NCBI GenBank assembly: GCA_937893835.1
Contig: CALCSS010000240.1
Coordinates: 1-25,554, forward strand
Length of the DNA: 25,554 bases
DNA from: an uncultured Fidelibacterota bacterium
GTDB taxonomy: Bacteria; Fidelibacterota; Marinisomatia; Marinisomatales; UBA1611
Direction of reading: 5' to 3'
Under the pieces are notes generated by a model that was given only the letters and a program-made list of their open reading frames with translations, was not told where the DNA came from and ran no database searches. Below are positions 1-6,832 of this stretch, piece after piece; positions within the stretch are counted from its first letter, which is position 1; each line of letters opens with the position of its first letter. The translations under genes were made by a program, and so were the position numbers.

Positions 1-20
1 ACCTATTCTTATATTCTGAT

Positions 21-563
21 ATGAAAATTCCATTTCGAATAAAGATACTACTATTATATTATAGGTTCTTATACAAAAAGTCCCATTCAGACCCTTTGGT
101 CAGAATCGGCGAATCTGGAAAAGGGGTGCAAAGTATTCTCTTTTTCCTTCCATCAGAAAGAAATTTTGCACAGGTCATATCCCATTTCATAAAGAGGAAT
201 AACAATAATGCTTCACTAAGGTTCAAATATGTTGTTCATCAAGAAAGTTTGATGCACTATCAAGATATCTCTGGTCCTGATACCGTTACCTATACTGATA
301 ATGACATAAACTGGTTTGGTGTGATCAAATCCAAATTGGTCATTGATAGAATAGGCAATGAAGGATTTGATGCACTGGTTGATCTTAATCAGTCTTATGA
401 TCAATCCCTATCTTTACTAAGTTTTCAATTGAGGATACCCATCAAGGTTGGATTCCAATCTCCTATATCGAATCAGTTGTATTCCATAGTTGTTCAATCA
501 GAAAAGGGTAGTTTTTTAGAGTCAAATTATCAAATCATAGAAAAGATCTTGGGCATATCTTAG
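21..563 (+). CDS. Hypothetical protein, GT9/heptosyltransferase-like, possibly frameshifted at its C-terminus
   Basis: The 180-residue product has a basic, hydrophobic N-terminus, then a strand-rich stretch (SILFFLPSERNFAQVISHF, about residues 38-56). A later segment reads FDALVDLNQSYDQSLSLL followed by PIKVGFQSP. That layout recalls the N-terminal Rossmann half of family 9 glycosyltransferases and the short Bacteroidota proteins that resemble them. This is a weak resemblance and no function is assigned. The ATG at 21 is the first in frame inside the window, has no clear Shine-Dalgarno sequence, and the true start may lie upstream. The frame stops at 561-563. Adding one A to the run at 541-544 would continue it about 43 codons to a stop at 671-673, overlapping the next gene by 16 bases, so a frameshift or sequencing error is plausible. 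Confidence 0.6.
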   Translation: MKIPFRIKILLLYYRFLYKKSHSDPLVRIGESGKGVQSILFFLPSERNFAQVISHFIKRNNNNASLRFKYVVHQESLMHYQDISGPDTVTYTDNDINWFGVIKSKLVIDRIGNEGFDALVDLNQSYDQSLSLLSFQLRIPIKVGFQSPISNQLYSIVVQSEKGSFLESNYQIIEKILGIS

Positions 564-657
564 AATTGAATGATATTTATTATATATGCGATGTAAAACT
601 ATTGCCATCAGAAATACTGTCGATTATATTAACCGCCGGTTTTAGAGAGAAAAAGAA

Positions 658-1065
658 ATGCTTGAAGGCTTAATCTGCCCCGTTTGCGAAAATACAATTG
701 AAGAGATAGATCTCAAAGATGCTGTTAAGTGTCCTCATTGTGCTGTTGACCTGAAAAACAGGAAATATCTTGATTTTCTAGAATTTTTGATGGCCAATGG
801 AATTGTGGAGAACCTAGACTTTTTTGATCCAGAGGTCTATAGTGATGATGTCGATGACCTTGATCAAACAAAAGAGGAGGAGGGTGATCCAAGTGAATAT
901 GAAAAGAAGAAAGATCTTTTCAATATCTATGAGAATGAACTCCACCCAAAAAATGTCGAGGAAGATACAGGGATCAAGGATTATACACAATTTGATGGCA
1001 TCAATGATGACTGGGAAGAATTCAATGAAAGAGATTTCAGTGCTGTAAAAAAGGGGGCCAAGTAA
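658..1065 (+). CDS. Small acidic zinc-ribbon protein
   Basis: The 135-residue product opens with two CxxC knuckles, C7-P-V-C10 and C25-P-H-C28, a classic treble-cleft or zinc-ribbon spacing expected to bind one Zn(II). The rest, from about residue 55, is rich in Asp and Glu (for example DDVDDLDQTKEEEGD) and looks largely disordered. It has no catalytic motif. It lies between the GT9-like gene and the DUF3467 gene, 2 bases before the latter, so the two are probably co-transcribed. A purine-rich stretch (GAGAGAAAAAG) sits just before the ATG. The ribbon superficially resembles LysW, but the LysW C-terminal EDWGE modification motif is missing. The specific role is unknown; it may be a protein- or nucleic-acid-binding adaptor. 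Confidence 0.75.
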   Translation: MLEGLICPVCENTIEEIDLKDAVKCPHCAVDLKNRKYLDFLEFLMANGIVENLDFFDPEVYSDDVDDLDQTKEEEGDPSEYEKKKDLFNIYENELHPKNVEEDTGIKDYTQFDGINDDWEEFNERDFSAVKKGAK

Positions 1066-1067
1066 CA

Positions 1068-1394
1068 ATGAGTAAAGAAAAGAAAAATGTTCAACAGATA
1101 AATATTGAATTAGATGAAAAGGTCAGCTCTGGAGAATATGCCAACTTTGTAGTTGTCACACATTCACCTGCTGAATTTGTAATGGACTTTACAAGGATCC
1201 TCCCTGGGGTTCCCAAGGCAAAGGTTCATTCAAGGATAATAATGGCGCCTCAGCATGCCAAGGCCTATCTAGCAGCATTAAACGATAATATTAAAAAATT
1301 TGAGTCAAAGCATGGTGAGATAACAATGCCAAGCCAAGGAGAGGGCTTCTCATCATTCGGAGTTAAACCACCAGAGGAGACTCTCCCAAATTAA
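1068..1394 (+). CDS. DUF3467 family protein
   Basis: The 108-residue product matches the family pattern I recall for DUF3467: an N-terminal strand INIELDEKVSSGEYANF, then THSPAEFVMDF, ILPGVPKAKVHSRI and a C-terminal APQHAKAYLAALNDNIKKFE. The length is normal for the family. The family is common in Bacteroidota and related phyla and its function is unknown; the compact beta fold resembles small proteins that occur next to transcription or stress genes. It starts 2 bases after the zinc-ribbon gene, with a G-rich run about 13 bases before the ATG. Its stop codon (1392-1394) overlaps the stop of the convergent PAP2 gene in a shared TTAA. Family membership is well supported; no role is assigned. 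Confidence 0.88.
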   Translation: MSKEKKNVQQINIELDEKVSSGEYANFVVVTHSPAEFVMDFTRILPGVPKAKVHSRIIMAPQHAKAYLAALNDNIKKFESKHGEITMPSQGEGFSSFGVKPPEETLPN

Positions 1395-1990
1395 TTTTTA
1401 AAGACAGGGGGTTCACTCTCGTACCACACCCATGTCTGTCGCCGTTTCAATTCCCTCATCTTTATAATGACCCACAAGGTTATTACAGACCAGCCAATTG
1501 AATATCCAAACAAGCCCCCAACGATCACATCGCCAGGATAATGGACTCCAACATACACCCGTGATATTGCGATGAATGATGCCAGTACAAATAGCGGTAT
1601 TTTAATTCTATCGTAAAAGTAGGATAGGATCACCGCTAGGGCAAATATATTGGATGCATGGTTTGATGGCATGCCCCATTTTCCTCCTTTTGAGACCAAT
1701 AAATTCAATCCTTCCATTGAAGAGTGAGATGGTCTGGCCCTCTCGAAGAATGGTTTTAATATCTGTGCGCAGATCGAATCAGTAAGAGAGATCGAGATGA
1801 TCAATAGAGCAAGTGCTATCTTTCCTTTTTTATCCCCTTTAAACCCAAGAAAGACGATCAAAACAATGATTGGTATGACCCAATTATCTGCATCCGTGAT
1901 GAAAGGCATTAAATGGTCAAATATTGAACTATGATTATTGTGTACCCAGAGGAGGAGATATCTGTCGATGGCATCTAAATTTTGTAACAT
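1391..1990 (-). CDS. PAP2-superfamily membrane phosphatase (undecaprenyl-diphosphatase-like)
   Basis: This 199-residue integral membrane protein carries the three motifs of type 2 phosphatidic acid phosphatases. K79-x6-R86-P87 (KPFFERARP) is motif 1. P108-S-N-H111 is motif 2, with Asn in place of the usual Gly. S143-R144-x5-H150-x3-D154 (SRVYVGVHYPGD) is motif 3. H111 and H150 are the expected acid and nucleophile. About five hydrophobic segments flank them. Members dephosphorylate undecaprenyl diphosphate or lipid phosphates at the outer face of the inner membrane; the exact substrate cannot be told from sequence. The gene follows the AcuI-like gene by 19 bases, so it may be read through from the catabolic operon, though a functional link is not obvious. 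Confidence 0.88.
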   Translation of the reverse strand: MLQNLDAIDRYLLLWVHNNHSSIFDHLMPFITDADNWVIPIIVLIVFLGFKGDKKGKIALALLIISISLTDSICAQILKPFFERARPSHSSMEGLNLLVSKGGKWGMPSNHASNIFALAVILSYFYDRIKIPLFVLASFIAISRVYVGVHYPGDVIVGGLFGYSIGWSVITLWVIIKMRELKRRQTWVWYESEPPVFKN

Positions 1991-2009
1991 GGTTGGGTTT
2001 TGGCCTTAA

Positions 2010-2996
2010 TTATAATTTGAGTAATACGTGACCAATCTGCTTCCCCTTAAGAATTTTCTGTATTTCGGGTATCATATTCTCTAGTTCAACTGTCTTTGAC
2101 ATCTTTTCAAGACCATTCAATTCCCAGTCTGATGAAAAATGTTCCCAGATGATCTTTCTATCTTCAATTGGACAACCGGCAGAGTCTATCCCGATGAGAG
2201 AATTAGCCCTGAGTATGAAAGGGAATACCGTTGTCTCAAAATTTGGTCCACCTACATTACCACATGTCGTTATCACCCCACCATAATGCATACTTGCAAT
2301 GATAGAGGATAATATCGGTCCACCAACTACATCAAGAGCGGCATTATACATCCCACGGTTGAGGGGTGCCCTTGTTGATTCAACAAACTTATTTCTATCA
2401 ATGACCTCTGACGCACCTAGTTCCATTAACAGGCCCTTCTCATCCATTTTCCCCGTTATTGCAGTGACCTCAGATCCAAGATGAGATAATAGATTGACAC
2501 CAATACTTCCTACACCACCAGTCGCACCGCTAACGATCGTCTTTGTGCCTTTTAAATCACATTTATTTTCCATTGAAGCGACCGCAAGTCCTGCGGTCAG
2601 ACCCGCTGTGCCTATCATCATTGACTCTTTCGTTGAAAGGCCATCAGGGCATTTTATTGCCCATTGACTTGGTACACGGATATATTCTGAGAAGCCTCCA
2701 CTAGTATTCATTCCTAGGTCAAAACCCGTCACAATTACAGTTGACCCAACAGGAAATTCTTTGTCCTTGGATTCTTCAACAATACCTGCGGCATCTATCC
2801 CTGGAGTATGAGGGTAGTCTTTCGTAACACCTTTCGCACCGGATGCTGAAAGAGCATCCTTATAATTGAGTGATGAGTATTCAACCCTGATCAATAGATC
2901 ACCATCAGGTAGATCATCAATTTTTCTGTCCTCGATGCTTATATCAAATCGATCGTTATCTTTTTTTACTACTAAGGATCTAAAACTATGAGACAT
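2010..2996 (-). CDS. acuI: Acrylyl-CoA reductase AcuI/YhdH-family, NADPH-dependent
   Basis: This is a 328-residue medium-chain dehydrogenase/reductase of the zinc-free quinone-oxidoreductase branch. Family hallmarks are SSLNYKDALSASG (residues 41-53), HTPGIDAAG (63-71), GFDLGMNTSGGFSEY (91-105) and the NADPH-binding loop SGATGGVGSIG (156-166), followed by TGK and the ELGASEVIDR strand typical of YhdH/AcuI. Length is normal. AcuI reduces acryloyl-CoA to propionyl-CoA, protecting the cell from a toxic intermediate of DMSP or 3-hydroxypropionate metabolism. It starts 15 bases after the enoyl-CoA hydratase gene. In this context it could instead reduce another short 2-enoyl-CoA made by the cassette. 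Family is clear; substrate is inferred. Confidence 0.87.
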   Translation of the reverse strand: MSHSFRSLVVKKDNDRFDISIEDRKIDDLPDGDLLIRVEYSSLNYKDALSASGAKGVTKDYPHTPGIDAAGIVEESKDKEFPVGSTVIVTGFDLGMNTSGGFSEYIRVPSQWAIKCPDGLSTKESMMIGTAGLTAGLAVASMENKCDLKGTKTIVSGATGGVGSIGVNLLSHLGSEVTAITGKMDEKGLLMELGASEVIDRNKFVESTRAPLNRGMYNAALDVVGGPILSSIIASMHYGGVITTCGNVGGPNFETTVFPFILRANSLIGIDSAGCPIEDRKIIWEHFSSDWELNGLEKMSKTVELENMIPEIQKILKGKQIGHVLLKL

Positions 2997-3011
2997 TGGA
3001 TAAAAGGCGCA

Positions 3012-3821
3012 CTATGTATTGTTCTTATTTTTGGCCCAAGAGGGATTTCTTTTCTCAAAGAAGGTCTGCAGACCTTCTTGTCCTTCCGCATGCTCTACGC
3101 AATCATAAAATAGTTCTGCTGCTTTCTGTATGTCAATGGAATGATTCGATGAGATATCTTTTTTTGTAATTGCGATGGCATTTGGGGAACATTTATTTAC
3201 CTTTGATCTTATTTTATTAATGAATCTTTGTATATCTTTATCTGATCTTGCCAAATAATCTGCTAGTCCAATTTCATAGGCCATATTACCATCTATTGTA
3301 TCACCCAATAGCATAAATAAACGTGCCTTGGAATAGCTTAAGCGATTGAAGACATATGGAGCAATTTGCGCAGGAGTTAAGCCTAATTTTGTTTCAGAAA
3401 GTCTAAAAATTGAATTATCCATAGTTATTATTATGTCAGTTGCACAAGCCATTCCAAATCCACCGGCAATACAGGGGCCATCTATCACAGAGACCGTGAT
3501 CTTCGGAGTACTAACAATAGCCTCAAGTAAGCGGCCAATTTTCATGCTCATGGCAATAGTTAGTTCTCTACTACTTCCTTTGTGATAGGTTATTTGATGT
3601 AATTCCTCTAGATCTGCTCCAGAGCAGAAGATCTCATTTCGACCTCTAAAAATAATACCCCTTACTAGTTTATTCTCTCTCACACTATCCAATATCTCGA
3701 TCATCTCATCAAGTAATTTTGCAGATAAGGCATTCTTCTTTTCTTTGTTATCGAGGTGAATTGTTAGCCAGTCATCTTGGTACTCTAAAAAACAATATTT
3801 AGTTTTTGGTAGGGTGATCAT
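3012..3821 (-). CDS. Enoyl-CoA hydratase/isomerase family protein, LiuC/AtuE-like
   Basis: This is a 269-residue crotonase-fold protein. The oxyanion-hole segments are FCSGADL (residues 65-71) and AGGFGM (119-124). Of the two catalytic glutamates of rat enoyl-CoA hydratase, the first position is Gly (G123), while the second is kept as E143 in LSETKLGLTPAQIAPYV. This pattern, with LxPAxIxPYV, is what I recall for methylglutaconyl-CoA hydratase LiuC and isohexenylglutaconyl-CoA hydratase AtuE. The AtuA-family gene just upstream agrees with that. The gene is set apart from AtuA by 82 bases holding a 30-bp palindrome, so it may have its own control. No Shine-Dalgarno sequence is evident before the ATG. 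A generic fatty-acyl enoyl-CoA hydratase is the alternative. Confidence 0.85.
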   Translation of the reverse strand: MITLPKTKYCFLEYQDDWLTIHLDNKEKKNALSAKLLDEMIEILDSVRENKLVRGIIFRGRNEIFCSGADLEELHQITYHKGSSRELTIAMSMKIGRLLEAIVSTPKITVSVIDGPCIAGGFGMACATDIIITMDNSIFRLSETKLGLTPAQIAPYVFNRLSYSKARLFMLLGDTIDGNMAYEIGLADYLARSDKDIQRFINKIRSKVNKCSPNAIAITKKDISSNHSIDIQKAAELFYDCVEHAEGQEGLQTFFEKRNPSWAKNKNNT

Positions 3822-3842
3822 ATTCTATCTTGGTTGGTGATC

Positions 3843-3872
3843 AATGTAAAATAACCTAGGGTATTTTACATT
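3843..3872. promoter_or_regulatory. 30-bp near-perfect palindrome between the AtuA and hydratase genes
   Basis: Two perfect 11-bp arms, AATGTAAAATA (3843-3853) and TATTTTACATT (3862-3872), flank ACCTAGGG, whose core CCTAGG (3855-3860) is itself palindromic. Only the pair 3854/3861 breaks the symmetry. No T-run follows on the minus strand, so it is not a standard intrinsic terminator for the AtuA gene. Its symmetry, AT-rich arms and place just before the hydratase ATG fit a dimeric repressor operator (TetR- or GntR-type regulators of acyl-CoA pathways). An mRNA hairpin with an 8-base loop is the alternative. The regulator is not in this window. Confidence 0.5.
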
Positions 3873-3903
3873 ATAAAACTTCTTTTTTGATTTGTTATAT
3901 TGA

Positions 3904-5706
3904 TTATTCATATTCCACTTTAAGATTGGCAAATAATTCGTCATCGATCGGGATCTCATATTCAAGTAGTTGCTGGGCGTATGACTTACCCTGTGGGTCA
4001 ATGTTCAGACTCGCCATGCCACCACCACCAAGTGCATTTTTCAAGAGGAAGTTGATTCCATTGATTCCTGGCACATCCCAGCTTAACACCTCACCATCAA
4101 GGACATGAGAAAAATAGTTGGCGACTAAATCAGATGAGAGTGCTTTCTGAATATATGGAAGATATTCAGGCTTACGGGAGATCACACCTATATTCGCATG
4201 GTCGCCTTTGTCTCCACTTCTTGCAAATGCTAGTTTTGACAAGGGGACAGATACGGTCTTTTGCTTACCAATGATCGAATTTGAGCTAGATCGTCTATTA
4301 TCCTTTTTTTGAACATACCCGCCACCAGTTGCTATTTTAATGGAAGTGATTTCATTGTTTAAATGCGTTTCAACTGTTATTTGATCCTTGGAGAGTAGAA
4401 AGGAAAACAAATGTATGGATTGGGATACAGGAGGACGGCCACCAAGATAGTTTATGACACCTGCGGCCATTCCCGTTGCTGCCTGCGCCATTTCACGTGA
4501 TAGGATTATAAGAGCTTCCTTTTTCACATGGGTTGCCATGAGTCTGAGTACGATCTCTCTTGAGTCACTTTTGGAATGATCTGGTCCGTAGATCGAATCC
4601 GTACCCAAAAGATCATACGATGTCCTGTTAAATGGTCCAAGATCATACTCAGTCAATAGTCCACTAACTTTTTTAATGATCGCATTTGCGATTCGGTTGC
4701 CTTTTTCTTTGGCATCTCTTCCACCTATTACCAGTGTTCCAGCAACACGATAACCATTCATATAGGTCGCCGATACCTTATACTGGTCAGTGGGTGCTGA
4801 GCCAGATGCTCCGCTAACGCGGACCTTATCTTTTCCAATGTCCTTGATAGAGACCTGGGTAAAATCACATACAACGTCTGGCAATAGATATTCCGCTGGA
4901 TTGCCGATCTCATACAGAAACTGCTCAGCAACAGTTCCAAATGATACCATCCCGCCTGTATCATTTGGCTTAGATACAACAAAATCACCATTTTTTTCAA
5001 CTTCCACGATCGGAAATCCCATATCATGAAATCCTTCGACCTCTTTCCAATCTGTAAAATTACCTCCGGTGCATTGAGCTCCACATTCTATGATATGACC
5101 GGCCAGACTACCACTAGCAAGGAGATCATAGTCAGAGTCCTTCCAATTGAATTCATGCATCAGTGGTGCCAAGACCAAGGCACTATCAACACACCTGCCT
5201 GTAATGACAATATCAGCACCTTTACCCAAGGCCTGTACAATTCCAGGTGCGCCTAGATATGCGTTGATGCTCAGACATGAACCTGGGATCGACTGATCAC
5301 TCTCCATCTCAGTGATCTCCAGATCCTTTAGTCTCGGCAGTTCAGATATAAGGTCATCACCAGTGACAATGGCGATGCTCAATTCTATTCCTGCTTTATC
5401 AGCGGAATCTTTGAGAATGTCTCGGCATGCAATTGGATTGATTCCGCCAGCATTTGAGAGGATCTTGATCCCATCTTCTTTTATCATTGGGAGCAGTGGT
5501 GTGACCTGCCTTATAAAGTCAGTCGCATAACCCATTTTGGGATCTTTCATCTTTGCGCTAGCTAAGATTGACATAGTGACCTCAGCCAGGAAATCAAATA
5601 CTAGATAGTCAAGGTCGCCCTTTTCCACAAGTTGTTTTGCGGCAGTTGAGGTGTCGCCCCAGAATGCAGATGCGCATCCGATCCTAACTTTCTTATCATT
5701 GTTCAT
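3904..5706 (-). CDS. AtuA-family protein (DUF1446 plus C-terminal AtuA-like domain)
   Basis: The 600-residue product has the usual full length and two-domain order of the family. The DUF1446 domain spans about residues 7-450, beginning VRIGCASAFWGDTSTAAKQL and including DYLVFDFLAEVTMSIL, ILSNAGGINP and DIVITGRCVDSALVLAPL. The C-terminal domain spans about 487-595 and carries LAFARSGDKGDHANIGV (RSGDKGD near 495-501) and NALGGGGMASLNIDPQGK. AtuA is encoded in acyclic terpene (citronellol/geraniol) utilisation operons of Pseudomonas and in many acyl-CoA gene clusters; its biochemical role is unknown. The gene overlaps the nitronate monooxygenase gene by 11 bases, which implies translational coupling. 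The family is certain; a terpene substrate is not. Confidence 0.92.
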   Translation of the reverse strand: MNNDKKVRIGCASAFWGDTSTAAKQLVEKGDLDYLVFDFLAEVTMSILASAKMKDPKMGYATDFIRQVTPLLPMIKEDGIKILSNAGGINPIACRDILKDSADKAGIELSIAIVTGDDLISELPRLKDLEITEMESDQSIPGSCLSINAYLGAPGIVQALGKGADIVITGRCVDSALVLAPLMHEFNWKDSDYDLLASGSLAGHIIECGAQCTGGNFTDWKEVEGFHDMGFPIVEVEKNGDFVVSKPNDTGGMVSFGTVAEQFLYEIGNPAEYLLPDVVCDFTQVSIKDIGKDKVRVSGASGSAPTDQYKVSATYMNGYRVAGTLVIGGRDAKEKGNRIANAIIKKVSGLLTEYDLGPFNRTSYDLLGTDSIYGPDHSKSDSREIVLRLMATHVKKEALIILSREMAQAATGMAAGVINYLGGRPPVSQSIHLFSFLLSKDQITVETHLNNEITSIKIATGGGYVQKKDNRRSSSNSIIGKQKTVSVPLSKLAFARSGDKGDHANIGVISRKPEYLPYIQKALSSDLVANYFSHVLDGEVLSWDVPGINGINFLLKNALGGGGMASLNIDPQGKSYAQQLLEYEIPIDDELFANLKVEYE

Positions 5707-6739
5707 TTTTCTGACCTTGTGCTACCTTATCCTTCCCACCCAATGATTCACCAAGGCGTCGCATAATCGTTGTAGCTGATTCAATGCTCTTTACTGATTG
5801 CACGCTCTTTCCTGCAGAGTAGTATTTCCTCTTTTTCTGATTATTCTTTGAACTGTTGCTTCTTGATAGATATTTCAATCGAATGAATGAATTTAGATTC
5901 AAGAGCATCCTAGTATGATGCTTGAATCTACTATTGAGCAACTTTTGGATAAGCCAAGAATTTTCATTTTTATATTCTTTGGTTCTTATAACGGCAATGG
6001 GTATGCCTGTCATACGAGTGGTGGACACTATGTCACTTTCTGAGGCTTCAACTATTGCATTCTTATAATCTTCTGGTGTATTGCATTCCAATGTTGCAAT
6101 GAAACGCGTCCCCATCTGTACACCATCATAGCCAATCTCCATTGCGTTTGATAATTGAGCCTCACTTCCAATCCCACCAGCACATATTAGAGGGAGTCCT
6201 AGATCATATAATTCTTCAAACATATTTTCCATTGAGCTTGTACCAAGATGCCCTCCCGCTCGAGCATTCACACATATAAGTCCATCTACTCCGCAATCTT
6301 TTCCTTTTTGCGCCCAGTGGCGGTTGGATACATCATGATAGACAAATCCTCCAGCCTGATGAACTCTATCACATACCCAATCTGGTTTTCCAAGTGACGT
6401 GACAAAAAAGCGGATTCCTTCCTCCAACGCTATATCAATCCAGTTTGACATTTTCTCAATATATCTTTTACTACCTTTTTCAATAAGTGCATTGAAACCG
6501 ATGGGTCTATCGGTGAGAGACCGAATATACCTTATCCCTTCCCGGAGGTCATAACCATGTACGAATGTCAGACTAACAGGTTGCAGGATCGCCATGCCGC
6601 CACCATTCGAGGCTGCAGCAACAAGTTCGGGGTTGGAGCAAGGATACATTGCTCCGCATATTATCGGGAATTCAACACCCGAATGCTGGATCAGGCTGTT
6701 ACTTGACTTATTTGAGATACTATCGATCATGGACGACAT
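5696..6739 (-). CDS. Nitronate monooxygenase / 2-nitropropane dioxygenase-family FMN protein
   Basis: The 347-residue product has an NPD-type FMN-binding TIM barrel. Visible motifs are PIICGAMYPC near the N-terminus, GFNALI (81-86), DGLICVNARAGGHLG (152-166, with H164 at the catalytic-base position), LICAGGIGS (184-192) and GVQMGTRFIAT (206-216). From about residue 270 it carries a basic, Lys- and Ser-rich tail. Family members oxidise alkyl nitronates, but many serve as flavin enoyl reductases or have unknown substrates. It is first in the operon and overlaps the AtuA gene by 11 bases. GAGG abuts the ATG at 6739, so the next ATG at 6730, nine bases beyond GAGG, is an equally good or better start. 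Confidence 0.85.
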   Translation of the reverse strand: MSSMIDSISNKSSNSLIQHSGVEFPIICGAMYPCSNPELVAAASNGGGMAILQPVSLTFVHGYDLREGIRYIRSLTDRPIGFNALIEKGSKRYIEKMSNWIDIALEEGIRFFVTSLGKPDWVCDRVHQAGGFVYHDVSNRHWAQKGKDCGVDGLICVNARAGGHLGTSSMENMFEELYDLGLPLICAGGIGSEAQLSNAMEIGYDGVQMGTRFIATLECNTPEDYKNAIVEASESDIVSTTRMTGIPIAVIRTKEYKNENSWLIQKLLNSRFKHHTRMLLNLNSFIRLKYLSRSNSSKNNQKKRKYYSAGKSVQSVKSIESATTIMRRLGESLGGKDKVAQGQKNEQ

Positions 6740-6832
6740 CCTCAGTATATTTAAATTGAACTAATTAATGTCGCAAGGCATTTCTTAGGCATAGCTGTTA
6801 TATGCAATAGAACTTTAATAAAGGTGAGTTAG

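Noticed and set aside
658..1065. Zinc-ribbon protein as LysW amino-group carrier
   Set aside because: The C-terminal EDWGE motif is missing, the protein is much longer than LysW, and no lysine or arginine synthesis genes are adjacent.
6789..6805. Small hairpin GCATA/TATGC after the receptor gene as a terminator
   Set aside because: The stem has only five AT-rich pairs and no T-run follows.
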